From the NCBI RefSeq assembly GCF_021018745.1, contig NZ_CP063846.1, positions 26,017 through 90,016 of the forward strand: 64,000 nucleotides of DNA. Direction: 5' to 3'. The notes under the pieces are model-generated. The model worked only from the letters and a program-made list of their open reading frames with translations. It did not search any database and was not told the DNA's origin. Each line of letters starts with the position of its first letter. Position 1 is the stretch's first letter. The position numbers were made by a program, and so were the translations under genes. Source of the stretch: Gloeobacter morelensis MG652769. GTDB taxonomy: Bacteria > Cyanobacteriota > Cyanobacteriia > Gloeobacterales > Gloeobacteraceae. This document shows, piece by piece, positions 16,124-25,700 of the stretch.

Positions 16124-17404
16124 ATGACTCACTTTGGGATCGTCGCCCCGGCCGCTGACGGGCATAGCCGCCCGATGGCGGCCTTGGGCCGCGAGCTTAT
16201 CGCCCGTGGCCACCGGTGCACGTTTTTCGCGGTGCAGGACTGGGAGAAGAAGGTGCTCGCCGAGGGACTGGAGTTCGCGGCGATCGGCCGTGAGGAATAC
16301 CCCCCAGGGAGCTGGCCAGAGGTGCTGATTCGGTTGGGCCGCACGGACGGACTGGAAAATTTCAACTTCACCATCGCCACCTACCGCTCTGAGGCCCAAA
16401 TCCTTTGCAGAGAAGTCCCGGCGTTGGCCAAGTCGCTGGGCGTCGAGGCGCTTCTGGTGGATCAGAGCGAACCGGCTGGCGCGACGGTTGCCGACCGACT
16501 CGGACTACCTTACATAACGGTGTGCTGCGCCCTGATGCTGAACCAGGAAGACACCGTGCCACCCCCGGTTTTCGGCTGGCGGCACGAAGGTGGGGTTTGG
16601 GCCAGGTTGCGCAATCGCTTGGGCTATGCGTTGCTCAACCGGATCTCCGGCTCCATCTGGAAAGTGCTGGTCGATGCGCGCAACGAGTGGGGGCTGCCCC
16701 CGCAGGCCGGGTACAACGACACCTGCTCGAAACTCGCCCAGATCAGCCAGCAACCGCGTGATTTCGAGTACCCCCGGCGCGAACTTCCGGACAGCTTCCA
16801 TTTCTGCGGGCCGCTTAGATCTCCTATGGGACCGCAGGCGACAGATTTCCCTTGGGAACGCCTGGACGGGAGACCGCTCGTGTTCGGGTCTTTGGGAACT
16901 TTGCAGAACCGCAAGCCGAGGCTCTTGAGGTTGATGGCCTCGGCTTGCGCGGATCTCGATGTCCAACTCGTGCTTGCCCACCTGGGGGCCGTTGACGAAG
17001 AGGAAGCATCCGCTCTACCCGGTCGACCGATCGCCGTGCGCTGGGCTCCCCAAATGCAGATCCTCTCGAAGGCGTCGCTGTGTATCACCCACTGTGGCCT
17101 CAACACGGTCCTGGAAAGTCTGAGCTTCGCGGTGCCGATGGTGGGTTTGCCGGTGGCTCACGATCAACCCGGTACCGCAAGCCGCATCGACTGGACCGGG
17201 ACCGGTGTCGTTCTGGAGCATCGCAAGCTGAACGAGTCGGGTCTCCGCCTTGCGGTTCAGCGCGTCCTGGGCGATCCAAATTTTGCGCGCGCAGCAATTA
17301 GCCTTCGCCAATCGATCCTCGAAGCAGGAGGGGTCGCTAGAGCGGGGGATGTGTGCGAACTAGCAGCGCGCACGTGTAAGCCGGTTGTCAGCCCCCCCTG
17401 TTGA
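16124..17404 (+). CDS. GT1-family UDP-sugar glycosyltransferase
   Basis: 426 residues from MTHFGIVAPAADGHSRPM. The N-terminal Rossmann half has the acceptor-side pattern of MGT/CrtX-type enzymes (GHSRPMAALGRELIARGHRC). The donor-binding signature lies near 330-365 (THCGLNTVLESLSFAVPMVG, then LPVAHDQP). This group glycosylates small lipophilic acceptors such as carotenoids, macrolides or sterols; the acceptor here cannot be told. It follows the TonB receptor and precedes a convergent regulator. No strong ribosome binding site precedes the ATG; an in-frame TGT/ATA stretch upstream could add five residues. Confidence 0.85.
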   Translation: MTHFGIVAPAADGHSRPMAALGRELIARGHRCTFFAVQDWEKKVLAEGLEFAAIGREEYPPGSWPEVLIRLGRTDGLENFNFTIATYRSEAQILCREVPALAKSLGVEALLVDQSEPAGATVADRLGLPYITVCCALMLNQEDTVPPPVFGWRHEGGVWARLRNRLGYALLNRISGSIWKVLVDARNEWGLPPQAGYNDTCSKLAQISQQPRDFEYPRRELPDSFHFCGPLRSPMGPQATDFPWERLDGRPLVFGSLGTLQNRKPRLLRLMASACADLDVQLVLAHLGAVDEEEASALPGRPIAVRWAPQMQILSKASLCITHCGLNTVLESLSFAVPMVGLPVAHDQPGTASRIDWTGTGVVLEHRKLNESGLRLAVQRVLGDPNFARAAISLRQSILEAGGVARAGDVCELAARTCKPVVSPPC

Positions 17405-17442
17405 CGGAAACAACAACGAGACTGTGCGCCTGCCGCAACGTC

Positions 17443-18378
17443 TTAGCTTTCTGCTTCTCTTACGCGTTCTTGGCCCCATAGCGCGAGCTGCGTACGGTTT
17501 TTGCAACTAGTTTTTTCGAGCATATTGAGGAGGTGTTTCTTGACGGCACGCTCGGTACTGCCAATCTGCTCCGCTATTTCCTTGTTTTCGGAGCCGTCTT
17601 TCATCAGCACAGCCAAAACCCTCAATTCTCCGTTTGTCAGTTCTTCGTTTCCGGGCAGAAAAAGTCTGAAATACTCGTTTACTCTCATTTGAAGCTGGCC
17701 CACAACACGGTCCAGTGCGCGTTCTTTGCTGATAGCTCTGCTGATCTGTTTGGCAGCGTCGAGCATGGCTGCGCAGTCCGTTTTCGGCCACGCCCTGGGT
17801 CGGGAGTGAATGCAGGCGATCGCCCCGGGAAATGGAAACTCTCCGAAAACCAAGGGCGTAAAGGCCAGCGCGCGATCCGCCTTCCAAGGCCAGGCTTCCC
17901 TGAAGCCCTTCAGAGAGGGGTGCTCTTCGAACAACTCCAAATCTTCGATACAAATTTGATTCGGAGAGGGAGACAGGTTGAGCTTCAAAGCTAACTCGAT
18001 ACCCTCTGGGCTACCAGCAAGACGCAACAGCGGTTCGAAGACGCTCAGTTTGTGTGGATGATTGCTGCGGCTTGCAAAACCCTGCACAGCACTGTCGGCA
18101 AGAGTATTTGCACAATCCGCTTCCCAAAAATGCTCATTGAGGATGACATAATCGACCCCAAGCTTGGATCTCAGTTCGGTTGCATGTTCCACAAGCAAAT
18201 CTGAAAGGTTTTTAAACTTTTCGATATCGTCTATGTATTGACGAGCGAAATCGGATGATGACAAAAATTCACCCAACAAAGGCAGTGGTACACTGGACAA
18301 ACTGTCAAGAGGTCTTTGTTCTTTACTCACGCTGCTTTCGGAATAGTTCTCTTCAGGAATTGAATTCTCAGTACCCAT
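17443..18378 (-). CDS. LuxR-type transcriptional regulator with GAF-like sensor half
   Basis: 311 residues starting MGTENSIPEEN; GAGGGAG lies 9 bases before this ATG. The C-terminal 60 residues are a LuxR helix-turn-helix (LTNGELRVLAVLMKDGSENK, EIAEQIGSTERAVKKHLLNM). The N-terminal 230 residues resemble a GAF-type sensor (ELRSKLGVDYVILNEHFW, RALAFTPLVFGEFPFPGAIA) and may sense a small molecule or redox signal. It is convergent with the glycosyltransferase (39-base gap) and may control the receptor/glycosyltransferase cargo, an inference from position. Confidence 0.8.
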   Translation of the reverse strand: MGTENSIPEENYSESSVSKEQRPLDSLSSVPLPLLGEFLSSSDFARQYIDDIEKFKNLSDLLVEHATELRSKLGVDYVILNEHFWEADCANTLADSAVQGFASRSNHPHKLSVFEPLLRLAGSPEGIELALKLNLSPSPNQICIEDLELFEEHPSLKGFREAWPWKADRALAFTPLVFGEFPFPGAIACIHSRPRAWPKTDCAAMLDAAKQISRAISKERALDRVVGQLQMRVNEYFRLFLPGNEELTNGELRVLAVLMKDGSENKEIAEQIGSTERAVKKHLLNMLEKTSCKNRTQLALWGQERVREAES

Positions 18379-18767
18379 AAATGCCGACTCCCTCAAAAGC
18401 CGTGTAGGCCCAAGTCAAGAATTGCAACTTCTTTCGTCGAGATTTTACTGATCATATAGTGCAATGGCCAGCCTGAGCAAGTCGCCCACTCTCCCATATC
18501 GCACCCGGTGTAATTTTCCGAGAAGTGAGGACAACAGGCGTCACAATGGGATCACTTTTTATTTTATATTAGTATTACTTTTTCTTCTTGTATTCTCTTA
18601 TAACTTCGCTTTCTAAGAGCAGTTTGAGAATTTTTTGTACCTACGAATCCACTAACAAGAATACGAATAGTGTCCAAAAGGACACTATCCAGCAGTAACC
18701 TTGCTTGCTACATTCTCCAGACATAGGGCAAGACCATCGAATACATACAGCCCTCGACAAACAGTCC
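18379..18767. other. AT-rich intergenic region
   Basis: About 390 bases without a supported gene. 18541-18660 is strongly AT-rich for this molecule and probably holds the promoter of the LuxR-type gene. It also contains the inverted repeat listed at 18667-18688. Confidence 0.6.
18667..18688. terminator. Perfect 9-bp inverted repeat
   Basis: ATAGTGTCC and GGACACTAT flank an AAAA loop about 80 bases after the stop of the minus-strand gene at 18768. On that strand it is followed by a T-rich stretch (TTCGTATTCTTGTTAG), so it may end transcription, or it may be an operator. Confidence 0.4.
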
Positions 18768-19241
18768 CTACGTACCTCTGGTGATATGTTTCTCAATAAA
18801 CTCTCGTGCGTCTGCGTCTTTGACGAGCCAAGTTTTGCCCTGGACTTTGGTTGCTGGCAATTTCGAGTCGTACTTACCCCCGCGGCCGGTGATTGCTTTT
18901 ATGACGGTAGAACGATGTTTGCCGATGGCGCGTGCGATTTCGTCGGTAGTCCAATAAACCTTCTCTTCCTCTTCCGACGAGTCGAGCTCCACAACCTCTC
19001 CTGTGGCAAACCAGTCCATGAATGCCCTGGCATGGGCATCGGGGACATAGAGCAACTGGCCGAAACGGATCGCGGGAAGAGCACCTGGGTACCTCCCGAT
19101 GCCGTTGATGGCATCCACCACGGTTTGTCGGTGGATTCCCAAAGATTGCGAGATTTCCGAGGGCGACCAGTACCCTTCCAAAGTGGCTTCTTTTCCGCCA
19201 GAACCGCCCTCTTGCACGATCACAACCCAGGATAAATGCAC
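18768..19241 (-). CDS. Tandem helix-turn-helix (excisionase-like) DNA-binding protein
   Basis: 157 residues from a GTG. Two MerR/excisionase-type units lie in tandem: residues about 23-80 (GYWSPSEISQSLGIHRQTVV) and about 93-150 (VYWTTDEIARAIGKHRSTVI). Each is followed by a short wing with a ligand-like Pro/Lys strand, and an acidic linker separates them (ELDSSEEEEK). Proteins of this fold bend DNA or control replication and excision. Located 260 bases upstream of the divergent CobO-like gene. Confidence 0.65.
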   Translation of the reverse strand: MHLSWVVIVQEGGSGGKEATLEGYWSPSEISQSLGIHRQTVVDAINGIGRYPGALPAIRFGQLLYVPDAHARAFMDWFATGEVVELDSSEEEEKVYWTTDEIARAIGKHRSTVIKAITGRGGKYDSKLPATKVQGKTWLVKDADAREFIEKHITRGT

Positions 19242-19369
19242 CCAACTTTACCGCAAGCTTGGTCATAGCCCGCAGCGGTGCGAAAAAAATCCCCCCCCTT
19301 CCCTTTACGAGTGAGACATTCGAGGGTAAGCTTGTGACCAAAGTCAAAGCATACGATACGCATGCACGA

Positions 19370-19397
19370 AGACGCCCGGGCACGTGCCCGGGCGTCT
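19370..19397. repeat. 28-bp perfect palindrome
   Basis: AGACGCCCGGGCAC followed immediately by its exact reverse complement. It sits between the tandem-HTH gene and the CobO-like gene. It has no loop and no T run, so a terminator is unlikely; a protein-binding site or cruciform is possible. Confidence 0.7.
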
Positions 19398-19503
19398 CCA
19401 AATTCCCTCCCTGCCTTCCACCGGCCAAAGTGACAGCAGGGATGGTGCAAAGCATGCGTTCATTGCATGCCTCACGCACCAACGTTTTCGAGGAACGTCG
19501 GTT

Positions 19504-20082
19504 ATGGATAGTTTACTGCCGAAAGCACCTGCCGCAATAGGTTGCACAGTCGACCATTGCCAGCAAAACAACCTTTTCGCAACGGTTCCAAGCCCACCGG
19601 GCGAAATCCACATCCACTGTTACCCGGATCGGTGCTTTCCTACCTCAATCGTCGCTGCGGCACTGCGCTCGGCGGCCCAAGGAATCAACGTGATGTTTGC
19701 ACAGTTGCTTGCCAACGGCCCCGAGCAAGGGCCGGATCTTCCGATCCACCTCGGTCCGTGCTTCTTTTGGGTTCGCCCTGCTCTGACCCGAACCGTGGAA
19801 CACTCGATGCTCGGCGAAACAGAGCGTCGGGCAGTCGTGGCGATGTGGCAGTATCTCTTGGTTCGCTCTGGCACTTTCGATCTAATTGTTCTAGATGAGA
19901 TCGGGTTGGCGATCCATCTGGGCTTGCTCTGCGAGCAGGACGTCGCTCGATTCCTGATCACCCGACCGCCCCATCAGGACGTGGTGCTCTGTGGCAGCGC
20001 CATACCAGCTTCCTTTGAGCGGTTGGCCTCTCATTGGACAGAGAGCCGCTCCTCCGAATATTCGGAGGAGCTAAGGTTGTGA
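19504..20082 (+). CDS. CobO-like P-loop-family protein lacking Walker A
   Basis: 192 residues from the ATG at 19504, which has GAGGA 9 bases upstream. It follows the ATP:corrinoid adenosyltransferase (CobO/CobA) pattern: ALRSAAQGINVMFAQLL, then Walker B FDLIVLDEIGLAIHLGLLC and RPPHQDVVLCGSAIP near the end. The expected GxxGKT nucleotide loop is replaced by CYPDRCFPTS, so cobalamin adenosylation is unlikely. A paralogue at 42502-43017 has the same loss and precedes a CyRepA-like gene. A plasmid replication or regulation role is inferred from that repeated association. Confidence 0.65.
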   Translation: MDSLLPKAPAAIGCTVDHCQQNNLFATVPSPPGEIHIHCYPDRCFPTSIVAAALRSAAQGINVMFAQLLANGPEQGPDLPIHLGPCFFWVRPALTRTVEHSMLGETERRAVVAMWQYLLVRSGTFDLIVLDEIGLAIHLGLLCEQDVARFLITRPPHQDVVLCGSAIPASFERLASHWTESRSSEYSEELRL

Positions 20083-20087
20083 GCAAC

Positions 20088-20375
20088 TCAAGCCGACTGG
20101 CCGAGAGAACTCAAAAACCGGGCCGCTTCCTCTTGGAGGCGGTCGTTGAGCCTGGAATCTTCGATTCGGGCGCTCCAGCCACGCAGGAAGAGCGATTTTT
20201 CCATCTGCAATTTCGCCGAGGCGTATTCGGCCATACGCCTAGGGATGCCGTTCTTCGCCCAATACACGAGCGTGGTGTGGTGCACTTCGAGCAGAGCCGC
20301 CAGCTGCCTGAGAGGCAGACGGCGAACGTGTTCGTGGGTGAGTTGGACTCGCACGGGGATATCGGCAGCAGGCAT
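20088..20375 (-). CDS. Small helix-turn-helix protein
   Basis: 95 residues if started at ATG 20375 (MPAADIPVRVQLTHEHVR); the frame is open to 20465. The middle has an HTH pattern (LPLRQLAALLEVHHTTLVYW), followed by a helical C-terminus. It converges on the CobO-like gene with a 5-base gap. No strong ribosome binding site decides the start. Confidence 0.5.
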   Translation of the reverse strand: MPAADIPVRVQLTHEHVRRLPLRQLAALLEVHHTTLVYWAKNGIPRRMAEYASAKLQMEKSLFLRGWSARIEDSRLNDRLQEEAARFLSSLGQSA

Positions 20376-20643
20376 ATTTCGGCGACAGTACCACCGCATC
20401 CACTTTACCGCAGCCCCCCCGAAAGTAAAAGGAGAGTGCCGCACGGCCAAGCAATTTTTCACCAACGGTTGACCTTACAGCAAGGGAGATTTATTATCTA
20501 AGCGGTGGTCCATGACCACCAAATGTGGAGTCGAAACCAAACCGCCACCACGCTGTCGGCAGAACCTTTTGTTGCGGTTCCTGCCTGCGAACTTGGCGTG
20601 TCGGGCTTCCCGAAGGGCTTTTCCCCAGTCCCCCGGTCCCGAC

Positions 20644-20671
20644 AAAAAAACCGCCTTGCCGGGCGGTTTTT
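20644..20671. terminator. Bidirectional rho-independent terminator
   Basis: CCGCC and GGCGG form the stem, with A-run 20644-20650 on one side and T-run 20667-20671 on the other. It would act on both strands and separates the HTH gene from the operon starting at 20699. Confidence 0.75.
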
Positions 20672-20698
20672 GGACAATAAAAATCTCTAGGAGACAGT

Positions 20699-21466
20699 AT
20701 GGCACACTCAGTCGTACTTGCGGAAGCTCATGTGCTATTTGGCGCTCCGCATTCCCGCAACTTTTCCAAAGCGACCGCCCGTCTTGCAAACCTGGGCGAC
20801 GGGCTTGCCGGAAAAAGGGCAGTCAGATCGGCCGATCGCGGGCCGTTCAAAGGCTGTGACTGCCACGGCTTGGGCTACCGAATCAGGCGTATTCCATGCG
20901 AGTTCAGCAGGTCGAACGGCAGATTGGTGCCGATCGAATGGACGGAGGAGCGCGTACCCTGCAGCGGTTGTCGACCCGAGTCGCACCGCGGCACCGCGCT
21001 GATCCACCCACCGTTCGCTCGATGCACAGGGCGGCGGCCAGCCGCCCTGTTCAATAAACCGACATGCATGGAGAAGGCCATGACCAGACCAAAATCTGAC
21101 AAAGACGGTCCCAAAGCCAAAACCATCACCGCAGCGGCGACGGTGGCCGAGTTCCTCGGTTGCACCGTTCCCACCGGCTGCTCGTCGCGCGAGGCGGCGG
21201 AAGCAATCTCTAAACATTTCGGGGGCTTGGAGCGGCGTACGCTCGAACTGGGGCAACGGGTGGCTTTTCTCGAAGCGCTTGTCACCCAGCTGCATCAGAC
21301 AAACGATCGCAACGAGCAAGTCGAAATTTTGGCCCGCCAGGTGACGCTTTTGAAGGCTGGCGCGCGGGCTGCCTGCCGACAGAGGGATCTGGCACTGGCG
21401 GAGCTTGCCAGTTTAAAAGCGCAAGTCGAATCGGGTTTCGCCTTGAAAGCTGGGGCAGCAGCATGA
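20699..21466 (+). CDS. Hypothetical protein with Cys-rich N-half and coiled-coil C-half
   Basis: 255 residues with AGGAG 7 bases before the ATG. The N-terminal half has a DnaJ-like cysteine pattern (GCDCHGLGYRIRR ... PCSGC) likely to bind zinc. The C-terminal half is helical and leucine-rich (RRTLELGQRVAFLEALVTQL). A second start with GGAGAAGG upstream (MTRPKSDKDGPK, about 21081) could make the helical half alone, so this may be two products. First gene of a three- or four-gene run. Confidence 0.55.
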   Translation: MAHSVVLAEAHVLFGAPHSRNFSKATARLANLGDGLAGKRAVRSADRGPFKGCDCHGLGYRIRRIPCEFSRSNGRLVPIEWTEERVPCSGCRPESHRGTALIHPPFARCTGRRPAALFNKPTCMEKAMTRPKSDKDGPKAKTITAAATVAEFLGCTVPTGCSSREAAEAISKHFGGLERRTLELGQRVAFLEALVTQLHQTNDRNEQVEILARQVTLLKAGARAACRQRDLALAELASLKAQVESGFALKAGAAA

Positions 21467-21485
21467 ACAGACATCGGAGGTCGAC

Positions 21486-21764
21486 ATGAGCCTCGTTCCC
21501 TACTTTTCTGCCGTCCATGAACGCGCACTGCGGGCGGATCTGGAGGCGTTTAGAGAATTGAGAGACTGGATCGAAAAATCGGTCCTCATACCCCAGGTTG
21601 TTGCTCAGCTGAGAAACGTCGGCGGCGAACGGAACGGCGCAGTCTTCTTCAACCCCAGCGACATCCAAGCCTACAGGCTCGTCCTGGGGCGGATCGCCGA
21701 ATTGGATAAGTCCGTGCTTTTCCCACCGCCAGGTCCACCGCTTTCCGAAGCGGAGGCGACGTAG
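21486..21764 (+). CDS. Hypothetical protein (92 aa)
   Basis: GGAGG lies 6 bases before the ATG. The product is helical (HERALRADLEAFRELRDWIE) with a short Pro-rich end. It lies 19 bases after the previous gene and 5 bases before the next, so all are probably co-transcribed. No family recognised. Confidence 0.6.
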   Translation: MSLVPYFSAVHERALRADLEAFRELRDWIEKSVLIPQVVAQLRNVGGERNGAVFFNPSDIQAYRLVLGRIAELDKSVLFPPPGPPLSEAEAT

Positions 21765-21769
21765 GTAGT

Positions 21770-22141
21770 ATGCGCTTGAACCCGAAAAGTCAGACTGCCA
21801 TCTGCTACCTGCTGCACTTCGCGCAGCCGTACCACCACGCACTGCACTACCTGGGCTCAGCCGTGGACCTCGAAGCGCGCCTGGCTCGCCACGCTGCGGG
21901 CAACGGTTCGCGGCTATTGGCGGCGGTGGCGGCGGCGGGCATCCCCTGGCAGGTGGCCAGAACCTGGCAAGGCGGCCGAGATCTAGAAGCGCAGCTCAAG
22001 AAACGGAAGTCCAATCCGTCGCTGTGCCCGATTTGCAGCGCCAGGGGCACCGCAAGCGCTCCCGCACAGAGGAGGCGGGGTAATCCCCCCCCAAGACACC
22101 CCGCCAACCACCCATTCGCAGAGAAAAATTATGAAAGCTAA
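21770..22141 (+). CDS. GIY-YIG-like endonuclease domain protein
   Basis: 123 residues. The N-terminal half fits a stand-alone GIY-YIG domain: CYLLHFAQPYHHALHYLG (in place of GIY ... YIG), then SAVDLEARLARHAAGNGSRL with the conserved Arg/His region, and later RDLEAQLKKRK. A C-x2-C pair follows (CPIC) before a basic Pro-rich tail. Such short domains nick DNA in repair, transfer or homing. The catalytic Glu is plausibly in DLEAQL. Cellular role unknown. Confidence 0.6.
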   Translation: MRLNPKSQTAICYLLHFAQPYHHALHYLGSAVDLEARLARHAAGNGSRLLAAVAAAGIPWQVARTWQGGRDLEAQLKKRKSNPSLCPICSARGTASAPAQRRRGNPPPRHPANHPFAEKNYES

Positions 22142-22168
22142 AGCCGGACCTCATGACGGAGGTTCTGG

Positions 22169-22372
22169 ATGACTCTTTCCCGCCCCAGTATCCGTCGAAC
22201 AGACCCCAGAATCATGCTCGAAACAAGGGAAGTTGCCTTGTTCTTCTGGTTTGTGTTTCGGACCCTTGTTTTCTTGAAGGTGGCAACAGCAACAGCAACC
22301 CGAAAAACTTGTGGAGCGTGGAAAACCGCCCGTGCTCCTCCAAAGAAAAACCGCCCCGAGGGGGACGGCTGA
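22169..22372 (+). CDS. Small putative membrane protein (67 aa)
   Basis: GGAGG lies 6 bases before the ATG. A single hydrophobic helix (EVALFFWFVFRTLVFLKVA, about residues 21-39) is flanked by basic residues; the C-terminus is Lys/Pro-rich. Located 27 bases after the GIY-YIG gene, so likely the last gene of that operon. Its end overlaps the hairpin CCGCCCC-GAG-GGGGACGG at 22351-22368. Confidence 0.45.
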   Translation: MTLSRPSIRRTDPRIMLETREVALFFWFVFRTLVFLKVATATATRKTCGAWKTARAPPKKNRPEGDG

Positions 22373-22776
22373 CTAATTATTTGCTTTGGTCATATTTTAT
22401 CATTTTTCGCCGCATATAGCGGTGTCGTTTTGTTGTCTTTATACAACTTTTTAACTTCGAAAATTGACCCGGTAATTCGGTTCGATCCACGATCCAAATA
22501 GGGCAAGAACGCGATAGAATCTCCAAAACCACATTTAGGAGAAAGGTACCCCAAACCTGGAACTACCCCGCTATTTATAGCGATGTGGATCAAATAGGTG
22601 GATGGCGTGGTGGCACACGCCAGTCCGGGTTGGGGCAACCTGTCGCATTCAACCCCACAGGTCGACACCGCCATGATTCTAACTCCGAGCGCCGCGAAGC
22701 GGCGTTTGACAGAGCACTTTTTGCGGTTTTGCGGGCTCTTCGCCCGTCGCCGTAGACGCGCACCCCCGGGCCGCCG
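22373..22776. other. Non-coding region before CyRepA-like gene; possible origin
   Basis: About 400 bases without a supported gene. 22370-22470 is AT-rich; short inverted repeats occur at 22410-22422 (CCGC-ATATA-GCGG), 22569-22582 (CGCTAT-TT-ATAGCG) and 22692-22704 (GCCGC-GAA-GCGGC). Lying directly upstream of a replication-type gene, it may contain control sites or an origin, but no iteron repeats are visible. Confidence 0.4.
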
Positions 22777-25700
22777 GTGAGCGGCGAGACACTCCTACCG
22801 ATGGACACGGGTGGCTACGGCAGCCACCCGGACAACCCCCTCAACGAACACGCTCCCAGGCGGCACGACCTGTTCGGGCGGGTGGTCAAACCGGACCCGC
22901 CCTTTGCTTTCGGGTCGCGCGCGCCCTGTCCCATTTGCCAGTCGCTTACTTGTGGCGTCGCCAAAGACCAGCGGGTGTTCTGCCGCTCGGGGGCCACCGA
23001 AGCGACCGGCTACGACTATCTGGGGGAGCTGCGCAATCGCGACGGCCGCCGGGCGGGCCACTTTGCGCCGAAGGGCCGCGGGCTCTCCAGGCGGTCCAGG
23101 AGGCGCAAAGGGCTGGTGGACATCGGATGGCTTTTTTCCAGGCCGGTGCTGCTCGAACCTGCCACCAGGCTCGACTGGGAAAACAGCGGCGTCGGGGCCG
23201 CGCTGTACGAACTGTGCGTGCGCGAGCACCCGGAGCACGAGGGCTGGCTCGGCACCGGTGTGGATCCATTCACGGGCGGGCGCACCGGTTTCTACCAGTG
23301 GAAACCTCGCTGGAAAGGCTTTGCCACGGCCCCAGGGGTCCACCGAGGCAGTGGCAAACACAAAGAACCGCCCAAATACCTTTCCCCAAAGGGATACGCG
23401 CTGGAGCCTGTGTTTCTGCCGGTGCCCGAGCAGGTACGCGAACGCGTCGAGACGCGCTACCCGCACTTGGTGGACAGGTCGTTGCCTTTCTGGCTTTGGG
23501 TGATGCGCAACCCCGGCATCCGCGTGATCGTCACCGAGGGCCTCAAGAAAGCCGGTTCTTTGCTGTGGAGCGGCATCCCCGCCGTTTCGATTCCCGGGGT
23601 GGGCACCTGCAGGCCGCACGGCGTTCTGCATCCGTGGCTCGCCGCGTTGTCGGAAGGGGGCCGCGAAATCCTGCTCACCTTCGACAACGACATTGCCCTC
23701 AAAAGCTCCGTGCGCCTGGCTCTGGGCGTGCTCGGTCGCCTGCTGGGCAAATCGGGTGCCCAGGTGCGGGTGCCCCAGATTCCCGACGGCCCGGACAAGG
23801 GCATAGACGACTGGAAGGTATCCCGGGGCGAGGACGCCTTGCTCGCGGTGCTCGATTCGGCACCGACTTATCACGATTGGCTTCTGGGTATCCCCGCGCT
23901 GCCCGAGGGGGTCGAGCACGTCCGCATCTGCGAAGCGGACATCAAGGACATACTCGCCGGCCGACAGTTGCCGTGGATGACCTGGCTCAAGTCGGGTCTG
24001 GGCACCGGCAAAAGCGCGGCGCAGATCCCGGTGGTGGCGAGCGCCGCTACGGCCCTGGTCACCGTCCACCGCATCGATCTAGTGCGCCAGCTGGGGCAGC
24101 GCCTGGGCACGGCCAACTACCTGAGCCACTCGTTGGCCAGCCCCAAGATGGCCTGTTGCATCGACAGCCTGCACAAACTGCTGCAGGAGGAGTACGAGGT
24201 GCTAATCCTCGACGAGGTGGAGCAGGTGCTGCGCCACCTGTGCGGCGAGACGGTAGCCCGGGGCGGCCACATCGACGAGATCCTCGACGTGCTGCTGCGG
24301 GTGATGGACCGGGCGAAGCACGTCGTCGTGGCCGACGCCCATCTCGGCCCGCTCACCTACCGCAAGCTGCACCGGGCGGGCGAAACGCTGTTTATCGAGA
24401 ACACCCACCGCACCGGTGGCAAGATGTTCCGCCGCCACCCCAGGCGCGAACACCTGCAGGCGGCTTTTTACCTGGCTCTCGACGGCGGCGAGCGGGCCGT
24501 TTACTGCGCCAACTCCAAAAAGGAAATCAAGGCGCTCGCGGAGACCCTCGCGCGGGAGTACCCGCACCTGAAGGGGCTGGCCGTCCACGCCGACAACCGG
24601 GGGGACGATGTCAAAGATTTTTTGGCCAACATCGATCTGAAGGCACTCGAACTGGACTACCTCCTGTACAGCCCCTCGATCTGCACCGGCTACAGTATCC
24701 AGGCGAGGCACTTCGACCGCTTGTTCTTGTCCGGGGTGGCGGGCATCAACACGCCGTTCGATCTGTTTCAGCAGCAGGGACGATTGCGCCACCCGCTCGG
24801 CGGGACGGTCGATTTTTGGATCGACAGCCGCGGCCGGGGCAGCTTCGTGCGCTCGCGGTTCGTGAGCGACGCCTACGAGCTCATCGAGCGGCAAAGCTAC
24901 GCCGATCCGTTCACCACCGAGCGGCGCCGGTGGTTCAGCGACCTGTTCGCCCTGGTCCGCGAGGTCGAATCGAACGGCCGGTTGCACCTGCGCGAAATTT
25001 TCGAGGTTTTGGCCGAGGACGAGGGACACACCGTCGCCGACGCCCCGGCGCTTGCCAAATCTGCCGAGGCGACGGCTGCCGAGCGCGCCAAACTCGGCCG
25101 GGCGCAAATCAAGCACGCGCGCCTGGTAGGTCTTCTGGGCGCCCCAGACGCTTCGCCCGCCCGCTACAACCGTCTGGTCGAGCTGCAGAAGACGCGCGGC
25201 TACCTGCCCCTCGGGGAGATTTACGAGTGCGAACGGTACCGCTTGCGCAACTTCTACGGCCGACCCGTCAGCCCGGAGCTGATCGAGGACGACGACGAGG
25301 GACGGCTCAAAGCCAAGATTCGCCGGTTCGAACCGCTGTTGTGGTCGCAGGAGGAACTGCGGCAGCGGGATGCCGACCGGGCGGAAGACTACAGAGAAAC
25401 CAGGCCCAACTACCGCCTGCAGAACCGGGTGATGTGGGAGTTGCTCGAATCGACAGGGCTGCTGGCCGGGTGCGATCTCCACACCCGTGCGCTTCCGGAG
25501 ATCGCGGCGGCGGACCTCGATCGCTTCGTAGAAGTGGCTCTAGCCCGCCGCTCGGAAATCTACGGGCTGTGGCACCTCACCCTGCCGCAAGACTTCAAAG
25601 CCAAGCCCATGCAGTTTTTGCGCACCCTGCTCACGCGCCTGGGCCTGAAGCTGACCTGCCAGCAGCGCCGGGTTCCCATCGCGGATCCCAGGGTGTCACA

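Noticed and set aside
22795..24069. 424-codon minus-strand frame opposite CyRepA-like copy 1
   Set aside because: Antisense to the zinc and TOPRIM motifs, with no domain of its own.
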